Notes: generated from the letters alone by a model not told the origin. DNA of 30,971 nucleotides from DATFEN01 sp035691285 (GCA_035691285.1 DASSJI010000277.1:1-30971), one strand, 5' to 3'; counted from the stretch's first letter, positions 14,059 to 23,284 are shown. Made by a program: numbers and translations.

Positions 14059-14738
14059 GTCTCCGCCACCACGCGCCGCACTTCCTCGGCGAGCACGTCG
14101 GGCTCTTCGGCGTTCCGGCCGGCCGTGGCGAACGGCGTGTGCGTCACGAGTCGGACGGTCCCGGAACGCACGCTGAAGATCCCGCCGGGCACGACGACCT
14201 TGACGCCCACGAGCGCGACCGGTACCACGGGAACCCCGGCGCTCATCGCGAGGCCGAAGCTGCCGCGCTTGAAGTGCCGCACGGCGCCGTCCCGGCTGCG
14301 CGTGCCCTCGGGAAACACCGCGACGCTCGTCCCCAGCCGGATCCGGTCCGCGGCGCGCTCCAGGCTGCGCTTTGCCTTGAACGGGTTGCCGCGGTCGATC
14401 GCCACGTGCCCGCCGAGGAAGAGGAACCAGCCGATCAAGGGAACCAGGGACAGCGATTTCTTGTGGATGATGCGGAACGACACCGGCAGGTAGCCGAAGA
14501 GCAGCGGGATGTCGAACGCGCTCGTGTGGTTCGCTGCGTACACGGCCGGCGTCGGCAGGCCCGAGCGTTCCTCGACCGTCACGCGCACGCCGCAGGCCCA
14601 AAGCACGATCCGCCCCCACAGCCGGGCGACTGCGTGGGGAAGGCGCCCGCTCCGGTCGAGCAGCCCGCCCAGGAGCGCGGGCCCGCTGAGCGCCACGGTC
14701 GCGGCGAGGATCACCGGGAGCGCGACGAGCCGGCGCAA
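14043..14738 (-). CDS. plsC: 1-acyl-sn-glycerol-3-phosphate acyltransferase (PlsC family)
   Basis: PlsC transfers a fatty acyl chain to lysophosphatidic acid, making phosphatidic acid at the inner face of the membrane. The 231-residue protein has an N-terminal hydrophobic segment (about 5-27). It carries the acyltransferase motifs NHTSAFD (His71, Asp76), the GHVAIDRGN block (110-118) and FPEGTRS (142-148, Glu144), followed by the SAGVPVVPVAL block. The start is a TTG at 14738, seven bases after the PIN/TRAM stop and without a clear Shine-Dalgarno; a GTG at codon 9 is a possible alternative. It overlaps dacB by 16 bases, so phospholipid and wall genes are cotranscribed. Some members of this family use other acyl acceptors. 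Confidence 0.9.
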   Translation of the reverse strand: MRRLVALPVILAATVALSGPALLGGLLDRSGRLPHAVARLWGRIVLWACGVRVTVEERSGLPTPAVYAANHTSAFDIPLLFGYLPVSFRIIHKKSLSLVPLIGWFLFLGGHVAIDRGNPFKAKRSLERAADRIRLGTSVAVFPEGTRSRDGAVRHFKRGSFGLAMSAGVPVVPVALVGVKVVVPGGIFSVRSGTVRLVTHTPFATAGRNAEEPDVLAEEVRRVVAETCGRA

Positions 14739-14745
14739 CGGTGGG

Positions 14746-15891
14746 TCAGTCGGACTTGGGCGCCGGCTCGGGGAGCGGCGGCTCGGGAGGAGCGTCGCGC
14801 GGCGGCTCGGGGGCGGCGGCCGGCACGGGGGTCGGGTTGCGATCGACGGCCTGGAAGCGGTCGGTGCGCTGGCGGTCGCGGCCCAGGGCCCGGAAGCGGC
14901 CCGTGTCCTCCCCCGGCCCGGCCTCCGGCCAGCGGCAGAAGATCATCTTGCCGGCGGTGGTCTGGAGGACGCTCGTGACCGTGACCTCGATGGTCTTGCC
15001 CAGGGCCTTCTTGCCCTGGTCCACGACGACCATCGTGCCGTCGTCGAGGTAGCCGACACCCTGGCCGGGCTCCTTGCCTTCCTTGAGGATGAAGACGCGC
15101 ATGACCTCGCCGGGCAGCACGACCGGCTTCAGGGAGTTGGCGAGCTCGTTGATGTTGAGCACCGGCACGCCCCGCAGCTGGGCGACCTTGTTGAGGTTGA
15201 AGTCGTTCGTGACGATCTTGCCGCCCATCTTGCGCGCCAGCTCGATGAGCTTGAGGTCGACCTCCTTGATGTCCGGGAAGTCGGTCTCGACGATCTGGAC
15301 GCTGACGTTCCCCATCTTCTGGACGTTCTGGAGGATGTCGAGGCCGCGCCGGCCGCGGTTCCGCTTCATCGAGTCCGTCGAGTCGGCCACCTGCTGCAGC
15401 TCCCGCAGCACGAACTGGGGAGCGACCAGCGTCCCCTCCAGGAAGCCCGTCTCGCAGATGTCCGCGATCCGGCCGTCGATGATCACGGAGGTGTCGAGGA
15501 TCTTGTACTGGTGCAGCCGCGAGGAGTCCCGGAAGGCCGCGATGATCCGCGCGGGCTCGAACCACTCGCCGTGCTGGGCGCCGACGACCAGCCCCATGTA
15601 GATGAGGAGCACCACGATCAGGACGTGGAAGAAGTGCTCGCCGGCGATCTCGACGCCGCGGAGCGCGCCCCAGGTCAGGTGGGCGCCGAGCAGGCCGGTG
15701 ACGCTCCCGACGAGCGCGCCCACGAGCTGGTGGCCCGGCACGACCCGTGCCCTGATCTCGAGGCTGATCACGCCGAGGGCCGCGACGAACCCCAGGACGG
15801 CCCCGAAGACAGGTTGGGAAAAAGGGCTGTAGACGTAGCCGGAATGCGTCAGGATCAGGATGACGGCGAGACGGAAGAAGACGAGCCACAT
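14746..15891 (-). CDS. Membrane-anchored PIN/TRAM-domain protein (YacL type)
   Basis: Four N-terminal hydrophobic helices (about 3-18, 27-45, 54-75 and 86-105) anchor the protein. A PIN-type ribonuclease-like domain follows, with ILDTSVIIDGRI (Asp133), ELQQVAD (Glu164) and IVTNDFNL (Asp230) as the acidic positions. A TRAM RNA-binding domain follows at about 258-320. The C-terminal 55 residues are a Pro/Ala/Glu-rich, probably disordered tail. This is the layout of Bacillus YacL, whose gene lies between radA/disA and ispD. Here it lies in the same relative order, radA upstream and ispD-ispF-rlmB further downstream, but separated by insertions. Its molecular role in other bacteria is not established. 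The ATG at 15891 begins a six-gene run ending at 8940. Confidence 0.9.
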   Translation of the reverse strand: MWLVFFRLAVILILTHSGYVYSPFSQPVFGAVLGFVAALGVISLEIRARVVPGHQLVGALVGSVTGLLGAHLTWGALRGVEIAGEHFFHVLIVVLLIYMGLVVGAQHGEWFEPARIIAAFRDSSRLHQYKILDTSVIIDGRIADICETGFLEGTLVAPQFVLRELQQVADSTDSMKRNRGRRGLDILQNVQKMGNVSVQIVETDFPDIKEVDLKLIELARKMGGKIVTNDFNLNKVAQLRGVPVLNINELANSLKPVVLPGEVMRVFILKEGKEPGQGVGYLDDGTMVVVDQGKKALGKTIEVTVTSVLQTTAGKMIFCRWPEAGPGEDTGRFRALGRDRQRTDRFQAVDRNPTPVPAAAPEPPRDAPPEPPLPEPAPKSD

Positions 15892-15988
15892 GGTCCGAAC
15901 CCCCGCGCCCCCGGGGCCGCGCAGGGCCGCGCAATGAAGCCGACGGAATGATCGCGGCCAGCGCGCATCATAAACCCGCGGGCAAGGC

Positions 15989-17194
15989 CTAGGGAACAGC
16001 CCCCGGGGAAGGGGCCAGCTGCCCTTCCTGCAGCCGCGAGGCGAAGGCGAAGGCGACCAGGGCGCCGCCCATGACGAGGAGGGCGGCGTCGAGGGAGCGC
16101 TGCGCGACGAGCCCGGTCAGGGGGTTCATCGCCACGATCGCCAGCGTCCGGACCATCGAGCAGAACGAGAGCACCGTGGCTCGTTCCGAAGAGGACACGT
16201 GGTGGTTGATCGCGGCATTGAAGAGCGGCACGCGGGGGAGGCTCAAGGCCATGCCGGCCGCGATGCCTGCCACGACCAGGGGCCACGCGGTCGTGGCGGC
16301 GAGGCCGAGGAACGCAGCTCCGCTGCCGAGGGTCGCGAGGAAGATCAGGCGCCGGCGCGAGCCGGCCCAGCGCTCGAGCGCCGGAATCCCGGAGAGGAAA
16401 GCGATCTGGGCCACGCAGCCGAGCGCATGCACGAGGCCGAAGGCCGAAAGCGGCACACCGGCGCGGCGGAGGAGCGGCTGGAACAGCCAGATGATCCCCC
16501 AGGCCACCGCGTTCGTGACCGCAGCCTCCAGGGCGAGCCGGCGGATGACGGGATGGCGGGCGAACTGCCTTCCGCCCTCGCGCAGGATGCGGAGATAGGA
16601 CCGCCCACGGCCGGGCGGGACGCGACCGGGCGGCTCGCGCAGCGTCACGGCCACGGCTAGAGCGAGCGTCGCCGGGAGGACGGTGGCGAGCATCGGCGCG
16701 CGCAGGCCGAAGCGCGCGGCGATGAAGCCGCCCAGGATCGTGGCCGCCACGATCCCGCCGAGCTTGAAGGCCTCCATGCGGCCGATGACGGCCGCCGCGG
16801 CGGCCTGCCTGTCGTCGGCCTTCAGGCTGTCATAGGCCAGCGCCTCGTCGGCCCCCGAATGGAGCGTGTAGGCGACGGCCATGATCGCCTCCGCCACGAC
16901 GAACACCTCGATCCGCGGGGCCGAAGCGTAGAGCACGAGCCCCGCGGCGCCGACGCCGCTCCCGAGGGCGAGGGACCACTTGCGCCCGAGGAAGTCCGCC
17001 ACGGTTCCCGTCGGCACCTCGAAGAGGAAGTTGCACAGGAAGAACCAGGCGTTGAGGAGGAACACCTGCTGCAGCGTGATGCCGCCCCAATCCGTGTAGA
17101 ACGGCACGAGCACCGCCGAGAAGAAGTGCATCCAGAACAGCAGCCGGATGGCGTACAGCTTCGGCAGGTTGGAGGCGTAGCCGCCGGCGCTCAC
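15989..17194 (-). CDS. Major facilitator superfamily transporter
   Basis: The 401-residue protein is strongly hydrophobic with about 12 membrane helices. It shows the MFS loop 2-3 motif as VADFLGRKWSLALG (about 66-79, the GxxxDxxGRK type). Central loop residues near 200-215 are Arg-rich, as is usual between the two six-helix halves. It resembles the group of small drug or metabolite exporters; no substrate can be assigned. The start is a GTG at 17194, 11 bases after the radA stop, so it is probably the distal gene of the dnaB-alr-radA run. The 97-base gap after it (15892-15988) has only a -10-like TATGAT (15972-15967, minus strand) that could serve the next gene. Confidence 0.88.
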   Translation of the reverse strand: MSAGGYASNLPKLYAIRLLFWMHFFSAVLVPFYTDWGGITLQQVFLLNAWFFLCNFLFEVPTGTVADFLGRKWSLALGSGVGAAGLVLYASAPRIEVFVVAEAIMAVAYTLHSGADEALAYDSLKADDRQAAAAAVIGRMEAFKLGGIVAATILGGFIAARFGLRAPMLATVLPATLALAVAVTLREPPGRVPPGRGRSYLRILREGGRQFARHPVIRRLALEAAVTNAVAWGIIWLFQPLLRRAGVPLSAFGLVHALGCVAQIAFLSGIPALERWAGSRRRLIFLATLGSGAAFLGLAATTAWPLVVAGIAAGMALSLPRVPLFNAAINHHVSSSERATVLSFCSMVRTLAIVAMNPLTGLVAQRSLDAALLVMGGALVAFAFASRLQEGQLAPSPGAVP

Positions 17195-17204
17195 GCGCCG
17201 GACT

Positions 17205-18572
17205 CTATTCGAACAGCCGCGAGAGCGCCTCTTCGAGGCTCTCGACGCCGACGAGCGCGATGCCGTTCTCGCCCTGCGGGACGTTCCGCGCCGGGAGCAG
17301 GCAGCGCGTGAAGCCCATCTGGCGGGCCTCGCGGATGCGCAGCGCCGCCTGGCCGACGCCGCGGACCTCGCCGGCGAGGCCCACCTCGCCGAACAGGGCC
17401 GTGCCCGCCGGCACGGGCCGGTTCCGGAACGACGACGCCAGGGCCACCGCGACGCCGAGATCGGCGGCGGGCTCCGGCACCTCCAGGCCGCCGGCCACGC
17501 TCACGAACACGTCGTCGGAGAGGAGCTCGAGGCCCACGCGCTTCTCGAGGACGGCGAGCAACAGGCTGGTGCGGTTGGCGTCGATGCCCAGGGACATGCG
17601 CCGCGGCGTGCCGAAGGAGGTCGGGGAGACCAGCGCCTGGATCTCGACGAGCATCGGCCGCGAGCCCTCGAGGGTCGCGACCACCGTCGAGCCGGGCGAG
17701 CCCTCGCGGCGCTCCGCCAGGAACAACGCCGAGGGGTTGGGAACGGGCACGAGGCCCGCGCCGGTCATCTCGAACACCCCGAGCTCGCTCACCGCGCCGA
17801 AGCGGTTCTTTACGGCCCGCACGATGCGGTGATGCAGGTGCTTCTCGCCCTCGAAGTACAGCACGGTGTCCACGATGTGCTCGAGGGACTTGGGACCGGC
17901 CAGGCTGCCGTCCTTCGTGACGTGGCCGATGAGGAACGTCGTCACGCCGCGGCCCTTCGCGACGAAGAGGAGCTGGGTCGCGACCTCGCGCACCTGGCTG
18001 ATGCTGCCGGGCGCCGAGGGGAACTTCTGCGAGTAGACGGTCTGGACCGAGTCGATGACGAGCGCCCTGGGCTTGAGCTCTTCGACGTGGTCGAGGATCC
18101 GTTCCAGCGAGGTCTCCCCCAGCAGGAACAGCGGTCCGCCCTCGATGCCGAGGCGCTCGCCGCGAAGCTTGACCTGCCTCTCGGATTCCTCGCCGGAGAC
18201 GTAGAGCGTCGGACCGCCCTGGCGAGCCAGCAGGTGCGCCACCTGGAGCAGCAGCGTGCTCTTGCCGATGCCGGGCTCGCCTCCGATCAGCACCATCGAG
18301 CCCGGCACGATGCCTCCGCCCAGGACGCGATCGAACTCGCCGATCCCTGACGGCACGCGGGCCGCCTCGGCGCCGTCCACGAGGTCGTACGGGAGCGGCT
18401 TCGCCGCCGGCCCGAGGCCCGCGGCCGCCGGCCGGCCCTTGCCGGGCGCGGGCGTCTCCTGGCGCTCCTCGACGAAGCTGTTCCACTCGCCGCAGTCCGG
18501 GCAGCGGCCCAGCCACTTCGACGACTCGAAGCCGCAGGCCTGGCAGGCGAAGACGCTCCTGAGCCGGGCCAT
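17205..18572 (-). CDS. radA: DNA repair protein RadA
   Basis: RadA is a RecA-related, hexameric branch-migration helicase that processes recombination intermediates. The 455-residue protein has an N-terminal zinc finger (Cys10, Cys13, Cys24, Cys27), Walker A GEPGIGKST (98-106), and the RadA-specific KNRFG motif (255-259). A C-terminal Lon-like domain contains DLGVAVALASS and GEVGLAGEVRGV. Length is normal. The ATG at 18572 shares its A with the alr stop (TGATG), indicating coupled translation. The open frame extends further upstream, but only across alr in another phase and without homology. Confidence 0.96.
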   Translation of the reverse strand: MARLRSVFACQACGFESSKWLGRCPDCGEWNSFVEERQETPAPGKGRPAAAGLGPAAKPLPYDLVDGAEAARVPSGIGEFDRVLGGGIVPGSMVLIGGEPGIGKSTLLLQVAHLLARQGGPTLYVSGEESERQVKLRGERLGIEGGPLFLLGETSLERILDHVEELKPRALVIDSVQTVYSQKFPSAPGSISQVREVATQLLFVAKGRGVTTFLIGHVTKDGSLAGPKSLEHIVDTVLYFEGEKHLHHRIVRAVKNRFGAVSELGVFEMTGAGLVPVPNPSALFLAERREGSPGSTVVATLEGSRPMLVEIQALVSPTSFGTPRRMSLGIDANRTSLLLAVLEKRVGLELLSDDVFVSVAGGLEVPEPAADLGVAVALASSFRNRPVPAGTALFGEVGLAGEVRGVGQAALRIREARQMGFTRCLLPARNVPQGENGIALVGVESLEEALSRLFE

Positions 18573-19702
18573 CAGTAGCGGGACAGCACTTCGACCTCGC
18601 GGCCGTCGTCCACGTAGACGCGAGGCACGCGCAGGCCGACGGAGGTGAGGACTTCCCAGGCGTTCGTGCCCGCCCAGTCCGCGACGTCCCAGGCGGTCGG
18701 GTCGTCTCCGAAGACGACGGCCTCGTCGCCCTCCTGAACGTCGGGGCGTTCGGTGACGTCGAGCATCGTGAAGTCCATGCAGACCGTGCCAGCCACCGCC
18801 GCGCGGCGGCCGCGGATCGACAGCTGCCCGCGCCGCGCCATGGCCTCGGTCCGCGGGACACCGTCGGCGTAGCCGAGTGTGGCCGTGGCGATGCGCGAGG
18901 GACGACGGGCGATCCAGCGGCCGCCGTACGACACGGCCGTGCCCGCCGGGACCTCTCGCAGGAGCTCGATGCGGCCGGCCAGGGTCATGACGGGATGCAC
19001 CTCGACCTCGGGCGTGCGCGGCCGCGGCCTGAGGCCGTAGAGCAGGAGGCCGGGGCGCACCAGCGTGTGCGTGGGCCGCAGGTGGAGGAGGCCGGCGCTG
19101 TTCGCCGCATGGACCCATGGTGGCCGGATCCCCTGCCGCGCCAGGTCCGCGACGACCGCATCGAAGGCGTCGAGCTGGCGGTCCGTGGTCTCGGGCGCCT
19201 CGGCGGCGGAGGCCAGGTGGGTCAGGAGGCCCTCGACCTTGCAGCCGGCGCTCGCGAGGCGGCGCGCGGCCGGCGCGGCCTCGTCCGGGGCGAGCCCCAG
19301 TCGCGTCATGCCCGTGTCCACCTTCAGGTGGATCGCGACCTTTCCGGGCGCGAGCCGGGCGGCCTCCAGCGCTCCGCGCTGCGACCGGGGCGTCGCCACC
19401 ACGGTAGCGAGCCGATGCGCGACGAGCGCCTCGGCCTCCTCGGGCCCGGCGCCCGCCAGGACCAGGATCGCGCCCTGCGCGCCGGCCTTGCGCAGGGAGG
19501 CGCCCTCCTCGACGAAGGCCACGCCGAGCAGCGGCGCGCCCAGGGCCTCGAAAGCCAGGGCCGCGCGCGGGCCATGGCCGTAGGCGTCCGCCTTGACCAC
19601 GGGCATGACGGGGCGGCCCCCGTAAGCGGCCACCGCCTCGAAGTTGCGGCGCAAGCGGGAGAGGTCGACCCGCGCCGTCTCCGGCCTCAGGGCTGGTTCC
19701 AC
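18572..19702 (-). CDS. alr: Alanine racemase
   Basis: Alr is a PLP enzyme that makes D-alanine for peptidoglycan. In the 376-residue protein the PLP lysine is K37 in VVKADAYGHG. Other signatures are HLKVDTGMTRLG (Arg binding the PLP ring region), LLTHLASA, HAANSAGLL, RPGLLLYG and the catalytic tyrosine in LGYADGVPR. VAGTVCMDFTMLDVT is the normal C-terminal motif. The start is a GTG at 19702, overlapping the end of dnaB by 16 bases. The dnaB-alr-radA order is compact and implies one transcript. Confidence 0.96.
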   Translation of the reverse strand: MEPALRPETARVDLSRLRRNFEAVAAYGGRPVMPVVKADAYGHGPRAALAFEALGAPLLGVAFVEEGASLRKAGAQGAILVLAGAGPEEAEALVAHRLATVVATPRSQRGALEAARLAPGKVAIHLKVDTGMTRLGLAPDEAAPAARRLASAGCKVEGLLTHLASAAEAPETTDRQLDAFDAVVADLARQGIRPPWVHAANSAGLLHLRPTHTLVRPGLLLYGLRPRPRTPEVEVHPVMTLAGRIELLREVPAGTAVSYGGRWIARRPSRIATATLGYADGVPRTEAMARRGQLSIRGRRAAVAGTVCMDFTMLDVTERPDVQEGDEAVVFGDDPTAWDVADWAGTNAWEVLTSVGLRVPRVYVDDGREVEVLSRY

Positions 19703-21036
19703 TCGGGAACCAGGCTCTCGAAGCGCGTGAACTCCCGGATGAAGGCGAGCTTGATCGTGCCCGTGGGGCCGTTCCGCTGCTTCTTGATGAGGATCTCGGC
19801 GATGCCCCGGTTCTCCTCGGTCGGCCGGTATTCCTCTTCCCGGTAGATGAACATCACGACGTCCGCGTCCTGCTCGAGGCTGCCGGACTCACGAAGGTCC
19901 GAGAGCTCGGGCCGTTTGTCGGAGCGGCCCTCGGGGGCGCGCGAGAGCTGAGAGAGCGCCAGCACCGGCACGTCCAGCTCCTTGGCCAGGCCCTTCATCG
20001 AACGGCTGATGCTGGCGATCTCGAGCTGGCGGTTCTCGAAGCGCCCGGCCCCCGAGCACAGCTGCAGGTAGTCGACCATCACCAGGGCGAGGCCGTGCTC
20101 GGCCTTGAGACGGCGGGACTTGGCCCGGATCTCGAGCGGCGTCAGCACCGGGGAGTCGTCGATGAAGATCTTCGCGTTCGAGAGCGTCGCGTACGCGTTG
20201 GCGAGCTTGGCCCAGTCCTTCTCCTGGAGGTGCCCGGTGCGCAGCTTGTGGGCGTCCACGCGCGCCTCGGCGCACAGCATGCGCAGCACCAGCTGTTCCT
20301 TTGACATCTCGAGGGAGAAGACGCCCACGGTCTCCCCACCGCGCTGCGCGGCGTTCTGGGCGATGTTGAGGCAGAAGGAGGTCTTGCCCATGGCGGGTCG
20401 CGCCGCCACGATGATCAGGTCGCCGCGCTGCAGGCCCGTGGTGCGCTCGTCCACGTCGACGAAGCCGGTGGCGAGCCCGGTGACGAGCTCCTTGGACTGC
20501 GAGAGCTGGTCGATGGTGCGGAAGCTCTCCTTGACGACCTCCCGGATGCTGATGAAGCCCTGCCGCTGCCGGCGCTCCGCGATCTCGAAGATCGACTTCT
20601 CGGCCTCGTCCAAGAGCGTCGCCGCGTCGTGGTCGGCCTCGTAGCAGGAGTGGACGATGCGGTTGCCGGCGTGGATCAGGCTGCGGAGGACCGCCTTCTC
20701 CTTGATGATCCGGCACCACGGCTCGACGTTCGTGACCCTGGGCACGCCCTCGACGAGCGCGCCGAGGTAGGGAGCGCCGCCCACCGCCTCGAGAGCGCCG
20801 GCCTTCGAGAGCTCGTCCTTGAGCGTGACGACGTCGATGGGCTGGCTCCGCTCGGCCAGGCCCGCCATGGCGTCGAAGATGCGACGGTGCCCCTCGCGGT
20901 AGAAGTCGTCGCGGGTCAGGACCTCCGCCGCGGAGTTGAAGGCGGCGTTGTCGACCAGGATCGCGCCCAGCACGGTGCGCTCGGCTTCGGCGTTGTGCGG
21001 AAGCGTACGCTCCTGGGGCGGCGCCTCGGTGGCCAT
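19687..21036 (-). CDS. dnaB: Replicative DNA helicase DnaB
   Basis: DnaB is the hexameric 5'-3' helicase of the replication fork. The 449-residue protein begins with PHNAEAERTVLGAIL (13-27, the N-terminal dimerisation domain). It has Walker A ARPAMGKTS (212-220), SLEMSKEQL, VDYLQL (Walker B, 321-326), LSQLSR (361-366) and the arginine-finger region KKQRNGPTG near the end. No intein is present. The ATG at 21036 follows a 111-base gap after rplI. A -10-like TAGACT (minus, 21076-21071) is in that gap, but no good -35 goes with it. Confidence 0.97.
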   Translation of the reverse strand: MATEAPPQERTLPHNAEAERTVLGAILVDNAAFNSAAEVLTRDDFYREGHRRIFDAMAGLAERSQPIDVVTLKDELSKAGALEAVGGAPYLGALVEGVPRVTNVEPWCRIIKEKAVLRSLIHAGNRIVHSCYEADHDAATLLDEAEKSIFEIAERRQRQGFISIREVVKESFRTIDQLSQSKELVTGLATGFVDVDERTTGLQRGDLIIVAARPAMGKTSFCLNIAQNAAQRGGETVGVFSLEMSKEQLVLRMLCAEARVDAHKLRTGHLQEKDWAKLANAYATLSNAKIFIDDSPVLTPLEIRAKSRRLKAEHGLALVMVDYLQLCSGAGRFENRQLEIASISRSMKGLAKELDVPVLALSQLSRAPEGRSDKRPELSDLRESGSLEQDADVVMFIYREEEYRPTEENRGIAEILIKKQRNGPTGTIKLAFIREFTRFESLVPEWNQP

Positions 21037-21147
21037 GCGTTAGGGAAGGGGGCGACCTCTCGGCGGCGGGAGTCTATCAAGGGCGCCGGCTCCGATCACC
21101 CTTTTTCTCTCTCGTGTCCCCGGTGTCCCTGAGCCGCCCGCCGCCGC

Positions 21148-21594
21148 TCAGCCCTCCTTCGAGACGAGCAGCTTCAACGCCGCCGTCACCTCGGGGTGCA
21201 GCTTGATCCGCACCTCGTGGTCGCCGAGGCGCTTGATCGGCTCGTCGAGGAGCACGCGGCGCTTGTCGATCTCGATCCCCTTGCCCTTGAGGAACTCGGC
21301 GATGTCGCCGGCGGTCACCGACCCGTACAGCACGTCGTGCTCGCCGACCTTGCGCGGCGCGACCATGCGGATCGCGCCGATCCGCTGCGCCAGGGACTCG
21401 CACTCGGCCTTCTCCTTCGCGAGGCGCGCCTCGAAGGCCTTCCGCTCGCGGGCGATCATGGCCTTGTTGGCGTCGTTCACGGCGAGGGCCATGCCGCGGG
21501 GCAGCAGGTAGTTGCGGCCGTAGCCCTCGGCGACCTTCACGATGTCGCCGCGCCGGCCCAGCTTGTCGACGTCCTCTCTCAGAATGACTTCCAC
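21148..21594 (-). CDS. rplI: 50S ribosomal protein L9
   Basis: L9 is a large-subunit protein near the L1 stalk. The 148-residue protein has the signature block LGRRGDIVKVAEGYGRNYLLPRGMA (about 13-37), a charged central helix, and a C-terminal domain with SVTAGDIAEFLKGKGIEIDKR. Length is standard. The start is a GTG at 21594 with GGAGGC 5 bases upstream; it matches the N-terminus MEVILRED of the family. The gene is last in the rpsF-rpsR-DUF2232-rplI group. Confidence 0.96.
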   Translation of the reverse strand: MEVILREDVDKLGRRGDIVKVAEGYGRNYLLPRGMALAVNDANKAMIARERKAFEARLAKEKAECESLAQRIGAIRMVAPRKVGEHDVLYGSVTAGDIAEFLKGKGIEIDKRRVLLDEPIKRLGDHEVRIKLHPEVTAALKLLVSKEG

Positions 21595-21617
21595 GTTCGC
21601 CTCCGAAGACGGATTGT

Positions 21618-22571
21618 CTATTGCGCATCCGTCGCGGGCGGGTCCGCCCAGCGCCGGAAATCGGCCCAGGTGTCGAACAGGCCGAGGAGCGCCAGGATGT
21701 GGGGCGCCCATGGGTTCAGCAGCACGAGGCCCAGGAGGCCCACGCGCAGGAAGAGCGGGCCGGCCAGGCGGTGGGCGTAGTAGGCCACGACCGCCAGGCC
21801 CTGGACCGCGAAGAAGAACGCGGTGACCAGCACCACGTTGTAGCCCACGGCCCGCAGCGGGACGAATGCCACGAGGGCTCCGCCGAGCACGAACAGGGCG
21901 GGCAGGGCGAGGGAGAAGCGGAGCCCCTCGAACTCGCCGCCGTCGAGCCAGCCCGGATCGCGCCGCGCCAGGTAGGCCCGGACCAGCGCGGCGTTGACCA
22001 GCACCATCATCGCCGCCAGCACGAAGAAGGCGCCGGGGTAGACGACCTCCATGGCGTTGTACAGGGCCGTGGCCCGCTCGGCGATCTCGTCGACGCTCTC
22101 CTGGGGCCAGGTCGTGCTGAGCTCGGCCAGGAACTGCGGCGAGCGAACCTCGTCGAGATGCGCCAGGATGCCGGTCGCCATGCGAGGGCCGAGGACGAAG
22201 AGGGCGGCGGTGGTCTCCGCGGCCAGGGCCAGGAAGGCCCAGGCCGCGCCACGGCGCAGGCCGCGGCCGCGCACGACCGCCTCCACGATCAGGAGCCCCG
22301 GCAGCACCAGCACCAGCAGGAACTTCGCGGCCTGGAGCGGACCAAAGAGCCAGGCCACGAGCGACGCCGCGAGCAGCGTCGCCAGGAGCGCGCTCGCGAA
22401 GCCGCGGCTGAGGCGATGGATGGCCAGCGGGAACGGCGCCACCGTCGCGACGATCCAGAGCACGGGCGCCACGTAGACGACGGAGAACAGCACGACGGCG
22501 GCGAGCGCCGCCCCCACGATGCCTCCGGCCCGGGGCTCGGGCCTTTCGCCGACGCGCGCCTCGACGGCCAC
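21618..22571 (-). CDS. DUF2232 (YybS-like) multi-spanning membrane protein
   Basis: The 317-residue protein has about eight hydrophobic helices and no catalytic motif. Its identification rests on hydrophobicity, length and position. DUF2232 proteins are typically encoded between rpsR and rplI, as here, and end in a helix pair with an NPW motif like the LLNPWAPHILALLGLFDTW stretch seen near residue 285. The function of the family is unknown; a transport-related role has been suggested from its distant similarity to ECF-type S components. The start is a GTG at 22571, 12 bases after the rpsR stop. Confidence 0.75.
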   Translation of the reverse strand: MAVEARVGERPEPRAGGIVGAALAAVVLFSVVYVAPVLWIVATVAPFPLAIHRLSRGFASALLATLLAASLVAWLFGPLQAAKFLLVLVLPGLLIVEAVVRGRGLRRGAAWAFLALAAETTAALFVLGPRMATGILAHLDEVRSPQFLAELSTTWPQESVDEIAERATALYNAMEVVYPGAFFVLAAMMVLVNAALVRAYLARRDPGWLDGGEFEGLRFSLALPALFVLGGALVAFVPLRAVGYNVVLVTAFFFAVQGLAVVAYYAHRLAGPLFLRVGLLGLVLLNPWAPHILALLGLFDTWADFRRWADPPATDAQ

Positions 22572-22583
22572 GGGAGTGCTCGC

Positions 22584-22889
22584 CTACTCGGCCGCGAACG
22601 GCAGGAGCGCGATGTTCCGCGCACGCTTGATCGCGACCGTGAGCTTCCGCTGGTGCTCCGCGCAGGTGCCGAACATGCGTCGAGGCAGGACCTTGCCGCG
22701 CTCCGGCACGAAGGCCTGAAGGGTCTTCACGTCCTTGTAGTCGATGTAGTCGATCTTGTCCGCGCAGAACTTGCAGACCTTGCGGCGGCGGAAGAAGAAG
22801 CGCTTGCCGCCCTCCTTCCCGGCCGCGCCCTTGCCGCCCGCCCCGGAGCGCCCTCCGGACCGGCCGCCCGCCTTGATGTCCTCGCTCAC
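22584..22889 (-). CDS. rpsR: 30S ribosomal protein S18
   Basis: S18 binds S6 on the small-subunit platform. The core from RRRKVCKFC to RARNIALLPF is intact, with a zinc-type set Cys39, Cys42, Cys76 and His79, so this is the zinc-binding form. A Gly/Ala/Lys-rich extension of about 28 residues precedes the core, making 101 residues instead of about 75. The start GTG at 22889 overlaps the rpsF stop (GTGA), a typical coupling of these two partners. Confidence 0.96.
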   Translation of the reverse strand: MSEDIKAGGRSGGRSGAGGKGAAGKEGGKRFFFRRRKVCKFCADKIDYIDYKDVKTLQAFVPERGKVLPRRMFGTCAEHQRKLTVAIKRARNIALLPFAAE

Positions 22890-23263
22890 AGGACCTCCTC
22901 GACCGCCTCGACGCGGGCGGGCCGCTTGTCGTCGCCACGGCGCGCCTTGCGGTTCGCCGCCTTGCGCAGGTCGTCGTCGACGCGCACGGTGATGAACTTG
23001 AGGATGCCGTCGGTGACGCGCAGCCGGCGCTCGACCTCGTGCACGAGGCCGGGCTGGCCCTCGGCCACGAGCAGCACGTAGGAGCCGTCGCGCTGCCGCT
23101 TGATCGAGTAGGCGAGGCGCTTCTTGCCCCACTTCTCGACCTTCTGGACCTTGCCGCCTTCCTTCTCGAGGTAGCCCTGGACGGTGGCGGTCAGCGCATC
23201 CACCTCGGGCTCGCCCAGGTTGGGGTCGGCGATGAACAGGATTTCGTAGACACGTTCGCTCAC
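22886..23263 (-). CDS. rpsF: 30S ribosomal protein S6
   Basis: S6 forms a heterodimer with S18. The 125-residue protein starts MSERVYEILFIADPNLGE and has the WGKKRLAY and GSYVLL strands and RRLRVTDGILKFITVRVD, all typical. A basic tail of about 25 residues follows. The start is GTG at 23263. The only Shine-Dalgarno, AAGGAGG at 23282-23276, is 12 bases away, longer than usual, but no other in-frame start exists in between. The leader contains two small hairpins that could serve autoregulation by S6:S18. Confidence 0.95.
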   Translation of the reverse strand: MSERVYEILFIADPNLGEPEVDALTATVQGYLEKEGGKVQKVEKWGKKRLAYSIKRQRDGSYVLLVAEGQPGLVHEVERRLRVTDGILKFITVRVDDDLRKAANRKARRGDDKRPARVEAVEEVL

Positions 23264-23284
23264 GGCGCTCTTGGACCTCCTTGT

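Noticed and set aside
11386..14493. A plus-strand open frame of over 1000 codons antisense to dacB, plsC and the dioxygenase gene
   Set aside because: It is an antisense shadow caused by very high GC at third codon positions. The minus-strand genes there have complete motifs, while the plus-strand translation is low-complexity with no recognisable domain.
21037..21147. Intrinsic terminator between rplI and dnaB
   Set aside because: There is no stable stem followed by a T-run on the minus strand; the A-rich stretch (AAAAAGGG) has the wrong orientation for a terminator of rplI.
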